A stretch of DNA of 64,000 nucleotides from Polynucleobacter sp. AM-26B4 (lineage in GTDB: Bacteria > Pseudomonadota > Gammaproteobacteria > Burkholderiales > Burkholderiaceae). The notes beneath the pieces are model-generated. The model saw only the letters and a program-made list of their open reading frames with translations, was not told the DNA's origin and made no database searches. Positions 34,674-42,704 of this stretch are shown in pieces. Location of the stretch: assembly GCF_018882285.1 (NCBI RefSeq), contig NZ_JACVOT010000001.1, positions 248,001 to 312,000 on the forward strand, read 5' to 3'. Numbering within the stretch: position 1 is the stretch's first letter; each line of letters begins with the position of its first letter. A program made the position numbers and the translations under genes.

Positions 34674-35288
34674 ATGATGCAAAGCCTAAGAACTTGGATC
34701 CTTGCAAATAAGATTGCTGCATTTGTGGTGTTCATGCATTTATTGCTGATCATTGGGTTTCAGTCAGGGATGGATCGAACCAAGTCTGCGTCAAACATGG
34801 GCGACACAGTTGTTGCTAATTTATTGGATGCAAATCCTCAAAAAGAAAAATCGACGGTGTCTCGACCAACCCCAGTCAAACCAGTTGAAAAAAAGAAAGT
34901 GGAAGCCACTCCTACCCCCATCACCACAACCACGGGCAGCTTCACACCACCAAACCAAGAATCCTCACTGCCAGCCTCTAGCTTAGGTGGCAGCAGCACT
35001 GGTGACCCCAAAACAATTTCCATCAGCCAAGCTCAATGCAGCGTACCTGAACCTTTTTATCCAAACTTATCGAGACGCATGGGTGAGGAAGGTAAAACCA
35101 TGGTGCGTTTGTTCATCAACGAGTCTGGCGCAGTTGAAAAAGTAGCCCTTGCACAAAGCAGTGGTATTCATCGCTTAGATCAAGCCGCACTCGATGCAGG
35201 CATGAGGGTCAGATGTAAACCCTTTATAGAATTTGGTAAAGTGATTAAAGTAACGGCCATACAACCTTATATTTTCCGTTTGGAGTAA
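34674..35288 (+). CDS. TonB-family energy transducer
   Basis: An inner-membrane protein that transmits proton-motive energy to outer-membrane receptors. One N-terminal membrane helix (IAAFVVFMHLLLIIGF) is followed by a proline/lysine-rich linker (RPTPVKPVEKKKVEATPTP) and a C-terminal TonB domain (about residues 115-204) with the family YPNLSRRMGEEGKTMVRLFINESG and a central V-x-x-SSG pattern. The length of 204 residues is short but normal. It forms an operon with exbB and exbD directly downstream. No TonB-dependent receptor is present in the window. Confidence 0.88.
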   Translation: MMQSLRTWILANKIAAFVVFMHLLLIIGFQSGMDRTKSASNMGDTVVANLLDANPQKEKSTVSRPTPVKPVEKKKVEATPTPITTTTGSFTPPNQESSLPASSLGGSSTGDPKTISISQAQCSVPEPFYPNLSRRMGEEGKTMVRLFINESGAVEKVALAQSSGIHRLDQAALDAGMRVRCKPFIEFGKVIKVTAIQPYIFRLE

Positions 35289-35292
35289 TTGA

Positions 35293-36006
35293 ATGAATCA
35301 AACTTTTGGCCTTGCCAATATGTGGGCACAAGGCGATGCCGTCACCAGAACAGTTGCCATCATTTTATTGGTGATGTCGATTGTTTCTTGGGTCATTATT
35401 TTGACCAAAGTCTTGGCGCTTTATAAAGTTAAAAAAATGGCCAAAGAAGTGGAATGTTTTTGGCATGCACCATCCTTTGATGTGGCTCTTGGTCAAATGA
35501 GCACAGACCAAAATCCCTATGGCGATCTTGCTAACAGTGCCCAAGAGGCCATGCAACACCACAATCAACAATCAGGTGCACGCAGCGAACTGAATCAAAC
35601 CATCAACGCTTCTGATTGGCTCACACGTTGCTTAAAAATCAGCATTGATAAATCAGTGGGCGGCCTACAACAAGGTTTGACATTCTTAGCGTCAACAGGC
35701 GCCACAGCACCCTTCATTGGTTTGTTTGGCACCGTGTGGGGCATTTACCATGCCTTGGTGGGTATTGGCACTTCAGGCACCGCCACGATTGACCAAGTGG
35801 CTGGCCCAATTGGTGAAGCCTTGATCATGACGGCCTTGGGCTTGGCAGTGGCGATTCCAGCTGTTTTGGGCTACAACGCCATCAGCCGTATCAATAAAGT
35901 GTTAATTGCTGAACTCAATCGCTTTGGCAATGACTTGTATGCCTACTTCATCACTGGTGCCACAGTCGGCGGTTCCAGCAATACTCGCATCAGCTCTCAG
36001 GATTAA
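35293..36006 (+). CDS. exbB: MotA/TolQ/ExbB proton channel protein
   Basis: Proton channel subunit that energises TonB. The 237-residue protein has three membrane segments: one near the N-terminus (VAIILLVMSIVSWVIILTKV) and two in the conserved C-terminal half (TGATAPFIGLFGTVWGIYHAL and EALIMTALGLAVAIPAVLGYN). The order tonB-exbB-exbD with gaps of 4 and 2 bases makes ExbB more likely than TolQ. The ATG has GGAG 8 bases upstream. Confidence 0.92.
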   Translation: MNQTFGLANMWAQGDAVTRTVAIILLVMSIVSWVIILTKVLALYKVKKMAKEVECFWHAPSFDVALGQMSTDQNPYGDLANSAQEAMQHHNQQSGARSELNQTINASDWLTRCLKISIDKSVGGLQQGLTFLASTGATAPFIGLFGTVWGIYHALVGIGTSGTATIDQVAGPIGEALIMTALGLAVAIPAVLGYNAISRINKVLIAELNRFGNDLYAYFITGATVGGSSNTRISSQD

Positions 36007-36008
36007 TC

Positions 36009-36425
36009 ATGGCCTTTGGTAACGAACCAATCGGAGATGATGACAGCCCACCGATGGCTGAAATCAATATGACACCTTTGGTGGATGTGATGTTGGTCTT
36101 ATTGATTGTTTTCATGATCACGATTCCGGTGATGCAACATGCGGTCAAAGTAGACTTGCCGCAAGCCAGCAGTCAACGCAATGATGTTAAACCTGAATCA
36201 ATCAATTTGAGTATTGGAGCCAACGGCCAAGTGTTTTGGAATAGCTCTCCCATCGATCTAAATACTTTATCGATTTACGCTCAAACAGCGGCGAAGAAGT
36301 CGCCACAACCTGAAGTGCAACTTAAAGCCGATAAAAATGTTCGTTATGAATCTGTGGCGCAGGTTTTATCAACGGCCAAACGTTCAGGATTAACAAAAAT
36401 AGGATTTGTGACAGAGCCTAATTAA
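36009..36425 (+). CDS. exbD: ExbD/TolR family protein
   Basis: Partner of ExbB in the proton channel. The 138-residue protein shows the family sequence AEINMTPLVDVMLVLLIVFMIT with the conserved proton-carrying aspartate in the single membrane helix, and a periplasmic C-terminal domain. It ends 28 bases before the convergent DUF2805 gene. Confidence 0.93.
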   Translation: MAFGNEPIGDDDSPPMAEINMTPLVDVMLVLLIVFMITIPVMQHAVKVDLPQASSQRNDVKPESINLSIGANGQVFWNSSPIDLNTLSIYAQTAAKKSPQPEVQLKADKNVRYESVAQVLSTAKRSGLTKIGFVTEPN

Positions 36426-36453
36426 ATTTTGATTTGAAGTTTGATTCAAATGT

Positions 36454-36714
36454 TTATTTAGGTTTGTACTGAGTTGGGCAGTAAGCGCGTTTTACATCCC
36501 CGCTTCGCAAGGCAGCGTGCTTGGTGCCCCGCCCTGTGACACGTTTACGCCACATCCGAAATGAGCTTGGCTTCATTTCTTGGCGCATCAAATCAATCAC
36601 CCGAGATTCATTCAAACCGTAGGTTTGCATGATGGCATCGAATGGTGTGCGATCCTCCCAAGCCATTTCAATGATGCGTGATACATCTGCTGGTGCAATG
36701 ATAGGTTTCTTCAT
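36454..36714 (-). CDS. DUF2805 / TIGR03643 family small protein
   Basis: An 86-residue basic protein. The N-terminal IIEMAWEDRTPFDAIMQTYGLNESRVIDLMRQEM is a helix-turn-helix-like fold, followed by KPSSFRMWRKRVTGRGTKHA, the family signature. It may bind nucleic acid, but no function is known. It is the last gene of a three-gene run (PLD nuclease, DUF2256, DUF2805) and begins 22 bases after the DUF2256 stop. Confidence 0.87.
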   Translation of the reverse strand: MKKPIIAPADVSRIIEMAWEDRTPFDAIMQTYGLNESRVIDLMRQEMKPSSFRMWRKRVTGRGTKHAALRSGDVKRAYCPTQYKPK

Positions 36715-36736
36715 GTCAGTGATTGTATTAACAGAA

Positions 36737-36874
36737 TCACTTCTTTGCTCGGCAGCGGTCTGAGCAATATTTCACTTCTTCCCAAACTTTTTCCCACTTT
36801 TTACGCCAAGCAAAGGGTCGGCCACAAGTTAAACAGACCTTGGTGGGCAAGTCTGATTTTTTGCGCATCTTCAT
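36737..36874 (-). CDS. DUF2256 family zinc-ribbon-like mini-protein
   Basis: A 45-residue protein found by translating the gap. It reads [20 protein letters not shown], then a central [21 protein letters not shown] and a basic end. The two CxxC-type pairs (CLTC and CSDRC) and the FxWRKKW core are the signature of DUF2256. It likely binds one zinc ion. It lies between the PLD nuclease (12 bases upstream) and DUF2805 (22 bases downstream) on the same strand. In other bacteria I recall DUF2256 and DUF2805 genes near photolyase/cryptochrome genes; none is seen here. Confidence 0.88.
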   Translation of the reverse strand: MKMRKKSDLPTKVCLTCGRPFAWRKKWEKVWEEVKYCSDRCRAKK

Positions 36875-36886
36875 AATGAGTCTGAA

Positions 36887-37495
36887 TTAGCGCTTTGGTT
36901 TTTGAGAAGGCAAGTCAGTGACTTTTTCAGAGTGTTCCCAGTGAGCCTTCCAATTGTCAGCGTATCTTTTGGCCGCGTAACTTGAGCGCACGATCATGAT
37001 GTTCTCAGCGTTACGCTTTTCCGCTGAATTGGTGAAGTTATAACTGCCTGTGATCACGATGTCATCGTCGATCAACATCACCTTATTGTGCTGTATCGCA
37101 TGTTTGCCATCACTGCGCACGTCAATGCCAGCCGCCAACAAGATTGGCAAGGTCTCACGATTGTTTTGGGCGCTTTTTTCATCCTGGATGAGCCCAACAT
37201 CAACCCCTCTGCGTTTCGCTCTCACAAGGGCCTCTGCAAGGTTTGTGGCTGTGAAGCCGTACGCCATGACTTTGATTGATTGTTTGGCGCCATCGATTTG
37301 CTTGATCAAGCCTGAGGCTGCTCCAGCAGGTGGCGTGAAATAAATGGCCAAGATTTCTGCAGGCTGAGGTTGCGCTTGAACGCTCTGCCACCATGACACA
37401 GTTGCCAAAAGGCTCAAGCATAGAAAAATCGCAACTCTTTGACTTGTTTTACCGCCAATACCTCGAAAAGCCCACCTTGTTTTTACAGTTGTCAT
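36887..37495 (-). CDS. secreted phospholipase D-like nuclease (Nuc type)
   Basis: A single-domain PLD-superfamily protein of 202 residues. The HKD motif is HNKVMLIDDDIVITGSYNFT, with the conserved GSxNFT extension. One HKD motif and the small size match the Nuc/BfiL-type endonucleases that work as dimers. The N-terminus has a basic stretch then a hydrophobic helix (VAIFLCLSLLATVSWW) and a cut near VQAQ, so it is exported. The ATG at 37495 (MTTVKTRW) was chosen over a GTG 9 bases earlier. It leads the run with the DUF2256 and DUF2805 genes. Confidence 0.87.
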   Translation of the reverse strand: MTTVKTRWAFRGIGGKTSQRVAIFLCLSLLATVSWWQSVQAQPQPAEILAIYFTPPAGAASGLIKQIDGAKQSIKVMAYGFTATNLAEALVRAKRRGVDVGLIQDEKSAQNNRETLPILLAAGIDVRSDGKHAIQHNKVMLIDDDIVITGSYNFTNSAEKRNAENIMIVRSSYAAKRYADNWKAHWEHSEKVTDLPSQKPKR

Positions 37496-37644
37496 TAGAA
37501 GCACCAGAAATTAAGGAAAATCAAAAAATATTGCAAATACGGGTTTTAAAAGTAAAACACTAAATTAGTAATAAATGGGATTTTAGAAGGAAAGTTTTCA
37601 GCGTGCATTTTGTACAGATTTAAGAGAATGCGACGCCCCATAAA

Positions 37645-37671
37645 AAAACCCAGCTCAAGGAGCTGGGTTTT
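37645..37671 (-). terminator. intrinsic terminator of the MFS gene
   Basis: A perfect 12-bp stem (AAAACCCAGCTC / GAGCTGGGTTTT) with a 3-base loop, 22 bases after the MFS stop. The minus strand continues with a T run, as needed for termination. It can also end rightward transcription. Confidence 0.93.
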
Positions 37672-37693
37672 AATGGTTCAAACTAATGATTAA

Positions 37694-39361
37694 TTAGTCA
37701 TTCGCATAAATATCAACGTCTTTAGTTTCACGGACAAACAACATACCGATCACGAAAGTCATTGCTGCGATAGCGATTGGGTACCATAAACCGTAGTAAA
37801 TGTTACCGTTCTGGGCAACCAAAGCGAATGAAATCGTTGGTAGCAAGCCTCCAAACCAACCATTACCGATGTGGTATGGCAATGACATAGATGTGTAACG
37901 AATACGTGTTGGGAACATCTCAACAAGCATTGCTGCGATAGGACCATAAACCATCGTTACATAAATCACCAAGATCACCAATAATCCTAGAATTGCAGGA
38001 ATATTTACATCAGCAGGATTTGCTTTAGCTGGGTAACCGGCTGCATTCAATCCTTCACGAACAGCTTTCTTAAAGGCTGCATCTTTGGCTTTAGCTTCAT
38101 CAGCTGGAAGACCTTTTGATGAGTAACCTTCAATCACTGTCTCACCAATTTTCACAGTCGCCACAGTGCCAGCTGGCCCTGGAACTGTTGAATAGCTGGC
38201 TGAGTTAGATGCCATCACTTGCTTAGCAATATCGCATGAGCTTGTGAACTTAGCAGTACCTGTTGGGTTGAATTGGAAAGTACATTCAGCTTCATCAACT
38301 GTGATAGTTGCTGGAGCTTCTTTCATTGCCTTTTCCAAAGCTGGGTTTGCAAAGTGTGTCATTGCATTGAAGATTGACACTGGTGTATTAGGGATATAAG
38401 TGATGATCGCCAATAACAAACCAGCCATGATGATCATTTTTCTACCGATTCTGTCTGATAGTGCACCAAATACGATGAAGAACGGTGTACCAATCACCAA
38501 TGAAGCGGCGATCAACAAGTTAGCTGTCTTAGGATCTACTTTTAACACTTGTGTCAAATAGAACAAAGCATAGAACTGACCTGTGTACCAAACAACCGCT
38601 TGACCAGCCACAAGACCAAAAAGAGCCAAGATAACGATCTTTAAGTTTTTCCATTGACCGAAAGATTCTGTCAAAGGAGCTTTTGAAAGCTTGTTCTCTT
38701 CTTTCATCTTCTTGAAAGCTGGAGATTCGTTCATAGACAAACGAATGTAAACAGAAACAGCCAATAATAAGATTGAAACAAGGAACGGAATACGCCAGCC
38801 CCAAACTTCAAAGTTTGCGCCTGTGAATTCACGAGTGAACAAAATCACTAGCAAAGACAAGAAAAGACCTAAAGTTGCTGTTGTTTGAATCCATGCTGTG
38901 TAAGCACCACGACGACCGTGAGGAGCGTGCTCAGCAACATAAGTTGCAGCACCACCGTATTCGCCACCAAGAGCCAAACCTTGCAACATACGCAAGATGA
39001 TTAGGATCACTGGAGCAGCTACACCAATCGTTTCATACGTTGGCAAGATACCTACGATGAAAGTCGCGCCACCCATCAACAAGATGGTAACGAGGAAGGT
39101 GTATTTACGACCAATCAAGTCACCTAAGCGACCAAACACCAAAGCGCCAAACGGACGTACGATGAAACCGGCCGCAAAAGCTAACAAGGCGAAAATGAAA
39201 GCAGAACCAGCATCTAGGCCAGAGAAGAACTGCTTAGCAATAATGGCTGCCAATGAGCCATATAAATAAAAGTCATACCATTCGAATACCGTGCCAAGTG
39301 AAGAAGCAAAGATAACCTTGCGCTCTTCAGCCGTCATCGGTGCGGCTTTTGTTGTTGCCAT
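37694..39361 (-). CDS. MFS transporter (MHS family) with extra loop domain
   Basis: A metabolite:H+ symporter-type MFS carrier of 555 residues. The N-terminal EWYDFYLYGSLAAIIAKQFF and the loop GRLGDLIGRKYTF are the signatures of the MHS (proline/betaine, ketoglutarate) branch. GALSDRIGRKMII marks the second half. Between the ninth and tenth membrane helices there is an insert of about 110 residues (324-454) with no membrane segment and two cysteines. Members usually have about 430 residues. It stands alone, with its own terminator. The substrate is probably an organic acid. Confidence 0.87.
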   Translation of the reverse strand: MATTKAAPMTAEERKVIFASSLGTVFEWYDFYLYGSLAAIIAKQFFSGLDAGSAFIFALLAFAAGFIVRPFGALVFGRLGDLIGRKYTFLVTILLMGGATFIVGILPTYETIGVAAPVILIILRMLQGLALGGEYGGAATYVAEHAPHGRRGAYTAWIQTTATLGLFLSLLVILFTREFTGANFEVWGWRIPFLVSILLLAVSVYIRLSMNESPAFKKMKEENKLSKAPLTESFGQWKNLKIVILALFGLVAGQAVVWYTGQFYALFYLTQVLKVDPKTANLLIAASLVIGTPFFIVFGALSDRIGRKMIIMAGLLLAIITYIPNTPVSIFNAMTHFANPALEKAMKEAPATITVDEAECTFQFNPTGTAKFTSSCDIAKQVMASNSASYSTVPGPAGTVATVKIGETVIEGYSSKGLPADEAKAKDAAFKKAVREGLNAAGYPAKANPADVNIPAILGLLVILVIYVTMVYGPIAAMLVEMFPTRIRYTSMSLPYHIGNGWFGGLLPTISFALVAQNGNIYYGLWYPIAIAAMTFVIGMLFVRETKDVDIYAND

Positions 39362-39527
39362 GATGATTCCCTTATAAGATTATTAAAATGTAACTGCAGG
39401 CGCGATTATGTTTTTCCAATGGATGGACTTTTCTTACAAAACAGAATTATTCAGGGAAAACACCTACAAAATAACCACTTTTTCTTCTAGGAAATTAAGT
39501 TTTAAACAAATCTCTTCAAAATGTTGT

Positions 39528-39535
39528 AAGCGCTT
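39528..39535. promoter_or_regulatory. palindrome AAGCGCTT, left copy
   Basis: TGTAAGCGCTTTGT resembles operators of LacI-family regulators (central CG, AAGCGCTT core). A second copy lies 37 bases away. The site lies between the divergent MFS and small-membrane-protein genes. Confidence 0.4.
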
Positions 39536-39564
39536 TGTAATGAAAAAAACAATAATTTTGGCGT

Positions 39565-39572
39565 AAGCGCTT
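39565..39572. promoter_or_regulatory. palindrome AAGCGCTT, right copy
   Basis: GCGTAAGCGCTTCAG has the same 8-base palindrome as the left copy, 45 bases before the start codon of the first small membrane protein. The 37-base spacing is 3.5 helical turns, so bound dimers would face opposite sides of the helix. No other element stands out in 39362-39616. Confidence 0.4.
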
Positions 39573-39616
39573 CAGAGTAAAATTCGGAACTTACACAATC
39601 ATACAAAGCCTGAATC

Positions 39617-39835
39617 ATGGTTATCCTCTTTGGAATTTTTGCAATACTTCTACCTGTAGCCGCCGGCATTTTTGTGTGGAAAAGATTTGATCAAATCTTC
39701 TTAAAGACCGCGCAAGTTGATAGCAATGACAGTCTTCCAATTTATTTGAAGAAACTCGCTGCAGTTTCTTTAACAACAGGATTTTTACTGTTTGTTTGTT
39801 TCCAGTTACTCTTCATTTTCAGCGGTCAAGCATGA
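39617..39835 (+). CDS. small membrane protein, unknown (two helices)
   Basis: A 72-residue protein with two clear membrane helices (VILFGIFAILLPVAAGIFVW and SLTTGFLLFVCFQLLFIF) joined by a short charged loop (KRFDQIFLKTAQVDSNDSLPIYLKK). I do not recognise the family. It overlaps the next gene by four bases (ATGA), which supports it as a real, translationally coupled gene. It is the first of three small genes in a row. Confidence 0.7.
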   Translation: MVILFGIFAILLPVAAGIFVWKRFDQIFLKTAQVDSNDSLPIYLKKLAAVSLTTGFLLFVCFQLLFIFSGQA

Positions 39836-40185
39836 TTTTTATCAAAAAGATTCTCCCCAACCTACTTGTCCTATCAAGCATTCTGATGATGTTCATCGTT
39901 TCACAAACAAGTAACAATCAAGAAATACAAGAAATCTTTCGATTGATTGATGACCTGGCAACCAATTTAATTTTGGTGATTGTGGCCATCACCTTGGGAC
40001 TTTTTGTGGCGCAATACCTTTATGTACTTGTAGGCCTGGTTGCAGCCATGGCTCTGGTGGTCATGGTCCCCGCACTCAACACCGCACTTAATCTAAGTGT
40101 TGATTATGTTTTAGCTTGCGGATTGGTTTGCTTGGGCTTTTCAGCCATTTCAAATATTTATGCCAACTACAGAGGCATTGAGTAA
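39832..40185 (+). CDS. small membrane protein, unknown (four helices)
   Basis: A 117-residue, very hydrophobic protein with about four membrane helices (LLVLSSILMMFIV, DLATNLILVIVAITLGLFVAQYLYVL, VGLVAAMALVVMVPAL, LACGLVCLGFSAI). The ATG at 39832 was chosen because it overlaps the stop of the previous gene (ATGA). No family recognised. It may form a complex with the two small neighbours. Confidence 0.68.
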   Translation: MIFIKKILPNLLVLSSILMMFIVSQTSNNQEIQEIFRLIDDLATNLILVIVAITLGLFVAQYLYVLVGLVAAMALVVMVPALNTALNLSVDYVLACGLVCLGFSAISNIYANYRGIE

Positions 40186-40226
40186 TTTTTATTTATAACA
40201 AATGTTTAATAAGGGAGTAAGAAGAA

Positions 40227-40412
40227 ATGAGTAATCGCGCAATCGCAATCATGGTTTTAGTTTTGGTAGCAGCAACTGGGTATTTATTGGTAACCGGTGA
40301 TGGCGACATCGACATGGGTGGTGAAAAGCATGGCGCTGACGCAGTTCACGTTGAAGACAAAAAGCCAGCTACTGCACCAGCCGCTCCTGCAGCTGAACCA
40401 GCAAAGAAGTAA
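40227..40412 (+). CDS. small anchored protein with acidic and Ala/Pro tail, unknown
   Basis: A 61-residue protein with one membrane helix (IAIMVLVLVAATGYLLVT) followed by an acidic stretch (GDGDIDMGGEKHG) and an Ala/Pro-rich C-terminus ending in KK. A good ribosome site (GGGAGTAAGAAGAA) precedes the ATG. It lies 41 bases after the four-helix gene and 44 bases before a strong terminator, so it closes the three-gene unit. Function unknown. Confidence 0.68.
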   Translation: MSNRAIAIMVLVLVAATGYLLVTGDGDIDMGGEKHGADAVHVEDKKPATAPAAPAAEPAKK

Positions 40413-40455
40413 TTAGCTAGACTAAGCTACTGAACTATTCAGCAGCAAGAAAGAC

Positions 40456-40488
40456 AAAGCCCCTGATAGTGTATCTATCAGGGGCTTT
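40456..40488 (+). terminator. intrinsic terminator after the three small membrane genes
   Basis: A perfect 14-bp stem (AAAGCCCCTGATAG / CTATCAGGGGCTTT) with loop TGTAT, followed by a T-rich run (TTGTTTTT). Confidence 0.95.
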
Positions 40489-40526
40489 TTGTTTTTACTT
40501 GAATCATTTAGTCATGACTCAGTGAG

Positions 40527-40614
40527 TGGTGCCCGAGGCCGGAATCGAACCGGCACGGCTGTTTAAGCCGAGGGATTTTAAATCCCTTACGTCTACCTAT
40601 TTCGTCACTCGGGC
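40527..40614 (-). tRNA. tRNA-Leu (anticodon UAA)
   Basis: Acceptor stem GCCCGAG (40608-40614) pairs with CTCGGGC (40531-40537). The anticodon arm AGGGA-TTTAAAA-TCCCT gives UAA, reading UUA/UUG. A long variable arm (CGGCTTAAACAGCCG) fits leucine. Discriminator A, and CCA encoded at 40527-40529. It lies between the terminators of the small-gene unit and the TRAP operon. Confidence 0.97.
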
Positions 40615-40732
40615 AAACATACTGCATAAAGTTAGAGGTAAATAGTCGCCTTGCTTAGTGACTGATTTACTTCTTATTAAATACTTTGATTTCATTATTA
40701 TTTAATGAAGTCAGTATTTTACATACATTAAA

Positions 40733-40760
40733 AATAAACCCCGCAAAAGCGGGGTTTATT
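40733..40760 (-). terminator. intrinsic terminator of the TRAP operon
   Basis: AATAAACCCCGC and GCGGGGTTTATT form a perfect 12-bp stem with an AAAA loop, 19 bases after the dctM stop. On the minus strand the stem is followed by TTT. Confidence 0.93.
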
Positions 40761-40779
40761 AACTGGGCGAACCAGCTTT

Positions 40780-42702
40780 TTAACTGTACAACACGCTTGG
40801 CAACCACAAACCAATCGCTGGGAACATGTATAACAAGATCAAGGCCAGAACTTGGATCGCCATGAATGGCATCATGCCTGCGAAAATCTGGTTGAGTGTC
40901 ACATGCGGTGGGGCCACACCTTTGAGGTAGAAAGCCGCCATTGCCACAGGTGGTGATAAGAATGCTGTTTGCAAGTTCAAGGCAACCAATAGACCAAAGA
41001 ACAATGGGTCAACTTGGAAGTGCACCAACAAAGGAATAAAGATCGGCATGAAAATCACGATGATCTCTGTCCACTCTAATGGCCAACCTAACAAGAAGAT
41101 GATGACCTGCGAAAGGATCAAGAATTCAATCTTGCTTAGACCAAGACCCAAGACCCACTTTTCAATCAACTCTTGTCCACCTAGCAAGGCAAATGCTGCT
41201 GAGAAAATAGATGATCCGACAAATAACCAGCAAACCATGGCGCTTGTTTTAGCCGTCAAGAAGACAGACTCTTTGACAACATCCATGTTGAGCTGTTTGT
41301 AGGCCCAAGCGAGTGCAAAACCACCGAATGAGCCAAGAGCGGCCGCTTCAGTTGGTGTTGCCAAACCAAACACAATCGCACCCAATACAACCAAGATCAG
41401 AGCTGCTAGTGGGAAGAAAGACCCCAGTAACATTTTGAAAATCTCTAAACGGTGCATGGTCAGTGTGTAATAAAACAGCGCACCTATCAACAAACCAATG
41501 CCAAGGGTGATCCAATACCATAGTGGTACAGGGGCGCGCTCTGCGGGAGCAGCATCACTCGCTGGAATTTCTGACACACCAGTTGAAGCCATACTTGCAC
41601 CAGCTGGTTTTACTGGCTTAGCATCATCCTCAGCACCTGGAGGCAAAGCAACGCCATCTGCTTGAGGCTGTGCTGCATCTTCTGCAGACTCCAAGCTCAT
41701 CATGCCGCCATCACTGACCATCTCAACCACTGCTGAAGAAACTTCAACCGGCTTGGTTGCCACACCGTACATCGATGTCATCACAACCGCGAAGAAAATC
41801 AATGGGCCGATGATGATCATGAATTGCTTGAACAACTCACCCAAGCTCATATTGCTAGCTGCACGACCCTTCATCACCCCTAACAAACCAGGCAAAGCGC
41901 GCTGACTGTATTTAGCCAAAATTTCTGAGGGAGGTGTTAACTTCACCAAGCGATCTTCATCAGCCATTGGTGGCGCAAGTTCAGGCTTAAGCTTAGCAAC
42001 AATGATCACATAACCAATGTACAAAGTCGCCAACATGATGCCCGGGAAGAATGCACCTGCATACAACTTAACCACTGACACACCAGCAGTCGCACCATAC
42101 ACAATCAACATCACAGATGGTGGAATCAAAATACCCAAGCAACCACCAGCAGTGATAGCACCTGCTGAGAGTTTGACGCTATAACCAGCCTTCAACATCG
42201 ATGGCAAAGCCAATAAACCCATCAAAGTGACCACGGCGCCCACAATACCGGTTGCGGTTGCAAAAATAGCGCACGTCACCAAAGTAGCTACTGCTAGAGC
42301 ACCTGGCAATCTAGCCAAAGCCAAATGCAAGCTTTTGAAAAGCTTTTCAATCAAGTTGGCACGTTCAACCAAATACCCCATGAACACAAACAATGGAATA
42401 GAGATCAAGACATCATTGGTCATCACCGAGAACGCTCTTTGCACCATGAGTGCCAAAGTACGATCGACCGCTTGAGTGGTTCCTTCACCTTGGCTCAAGA
42501 AAGCAAACAAGGCGAAAATCATGCCCATACCCATCAAAGTAAAGGCGGTAGGGAAACCCAACATGATGGCAACCACCACCAAGCTGAGCATCAATAATCC
42601 TAAATGACCATTGGTCATTTCTGAGAATGATGGCATTGCAATCAATGTGCCGACCACGATCGCGGCCATGATAATAAAACCGAAATATAGTTCCTTACGC
42701 AT
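40780..42702 (-). CDS. dctM: TRAP transporter large permease DctM, with inserted Pro/Ala-rich loop
   Basis: The 640-residue membrane permease of a TRAP dicarboxylate-type importer. It has the N-terminal MLGFPTAFTLMGMG, GYLVERANLIEKLF and TATGIVGAVVTLMG segments and the C-terminal GLATPTEAAALGSFGG of DctM. Usual DctM proteins have about 425-450 residues. Here an extra stretch (about 300-390) follows FFAVVMTSMYGVAT and holds many Ala, Pro, Asp and Glu residues (such as AQPQADGVALPPGAEDDAKP). It then runs into an additional hydrophobic segment. It follows dctQ by 2 bases and is the last gene. Confidence 0.9.
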   Translation of the reverse strand: MRKELYFGFIIMAAIVVGTLIAMPSFSEMTNGHLGLLMLSLVVVAIMLGFPTAFTLMGMGMIFALFAFLSQGEGTTQAVDRTLALMVQRAFSVMTNDVLISIPLFVFMGYLVERANLIEKLFKSLHLALARLPGALAVATLVTCAIFATATGIVGAVVTLMGLLALPSMLKAGYSVKLSAGAITAGGCLGILIPPSVMLIVYGATAGVSVVKLYAGAFFPGIMLATLYIGYVIIVAKLKPELAPPMADEDRLVKLTPPSEILAKYSQRALPGLLGVMKGRAASNMSLGELFKQFMIIIGPLIFFAVVMTSMYGVATKPVEVSSAVVEMVSDGGMMSLESAEDAAQPQADGVALPPGAEDDAKPVKPAGASMASTGVSEIPASDAAPAERAPVPLWYWITLGIGLLIGALFYYTLTMHRLEIFKMLLGSFFPLAALILVVLGAIVFGLATPTEAAALGSFGGFALAWAYKQLNMDVVKESVFLTAKTSAMVCWLFVGSSIFSAAFALLGGQELIEKWVLGLGLSKIEFLILSQVIIFLLGWPLEWTEIIVIFMPIFIPLLVHFQVDPLFFGLLVALNLQTAFLSPPVAMAAFYLKGVAPPHVTLNQIFAGMMPFMAIQVLALILLYMFPAIGLWLPSVLYS

Positions 42703-42704
42703 GA

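Noticed and set aside
40527-40614. tRNA genes as integration sites of a mobile island
   Set aside because: No integrase, direct repeat or phage-like gene is next to any of the tRNA genes.
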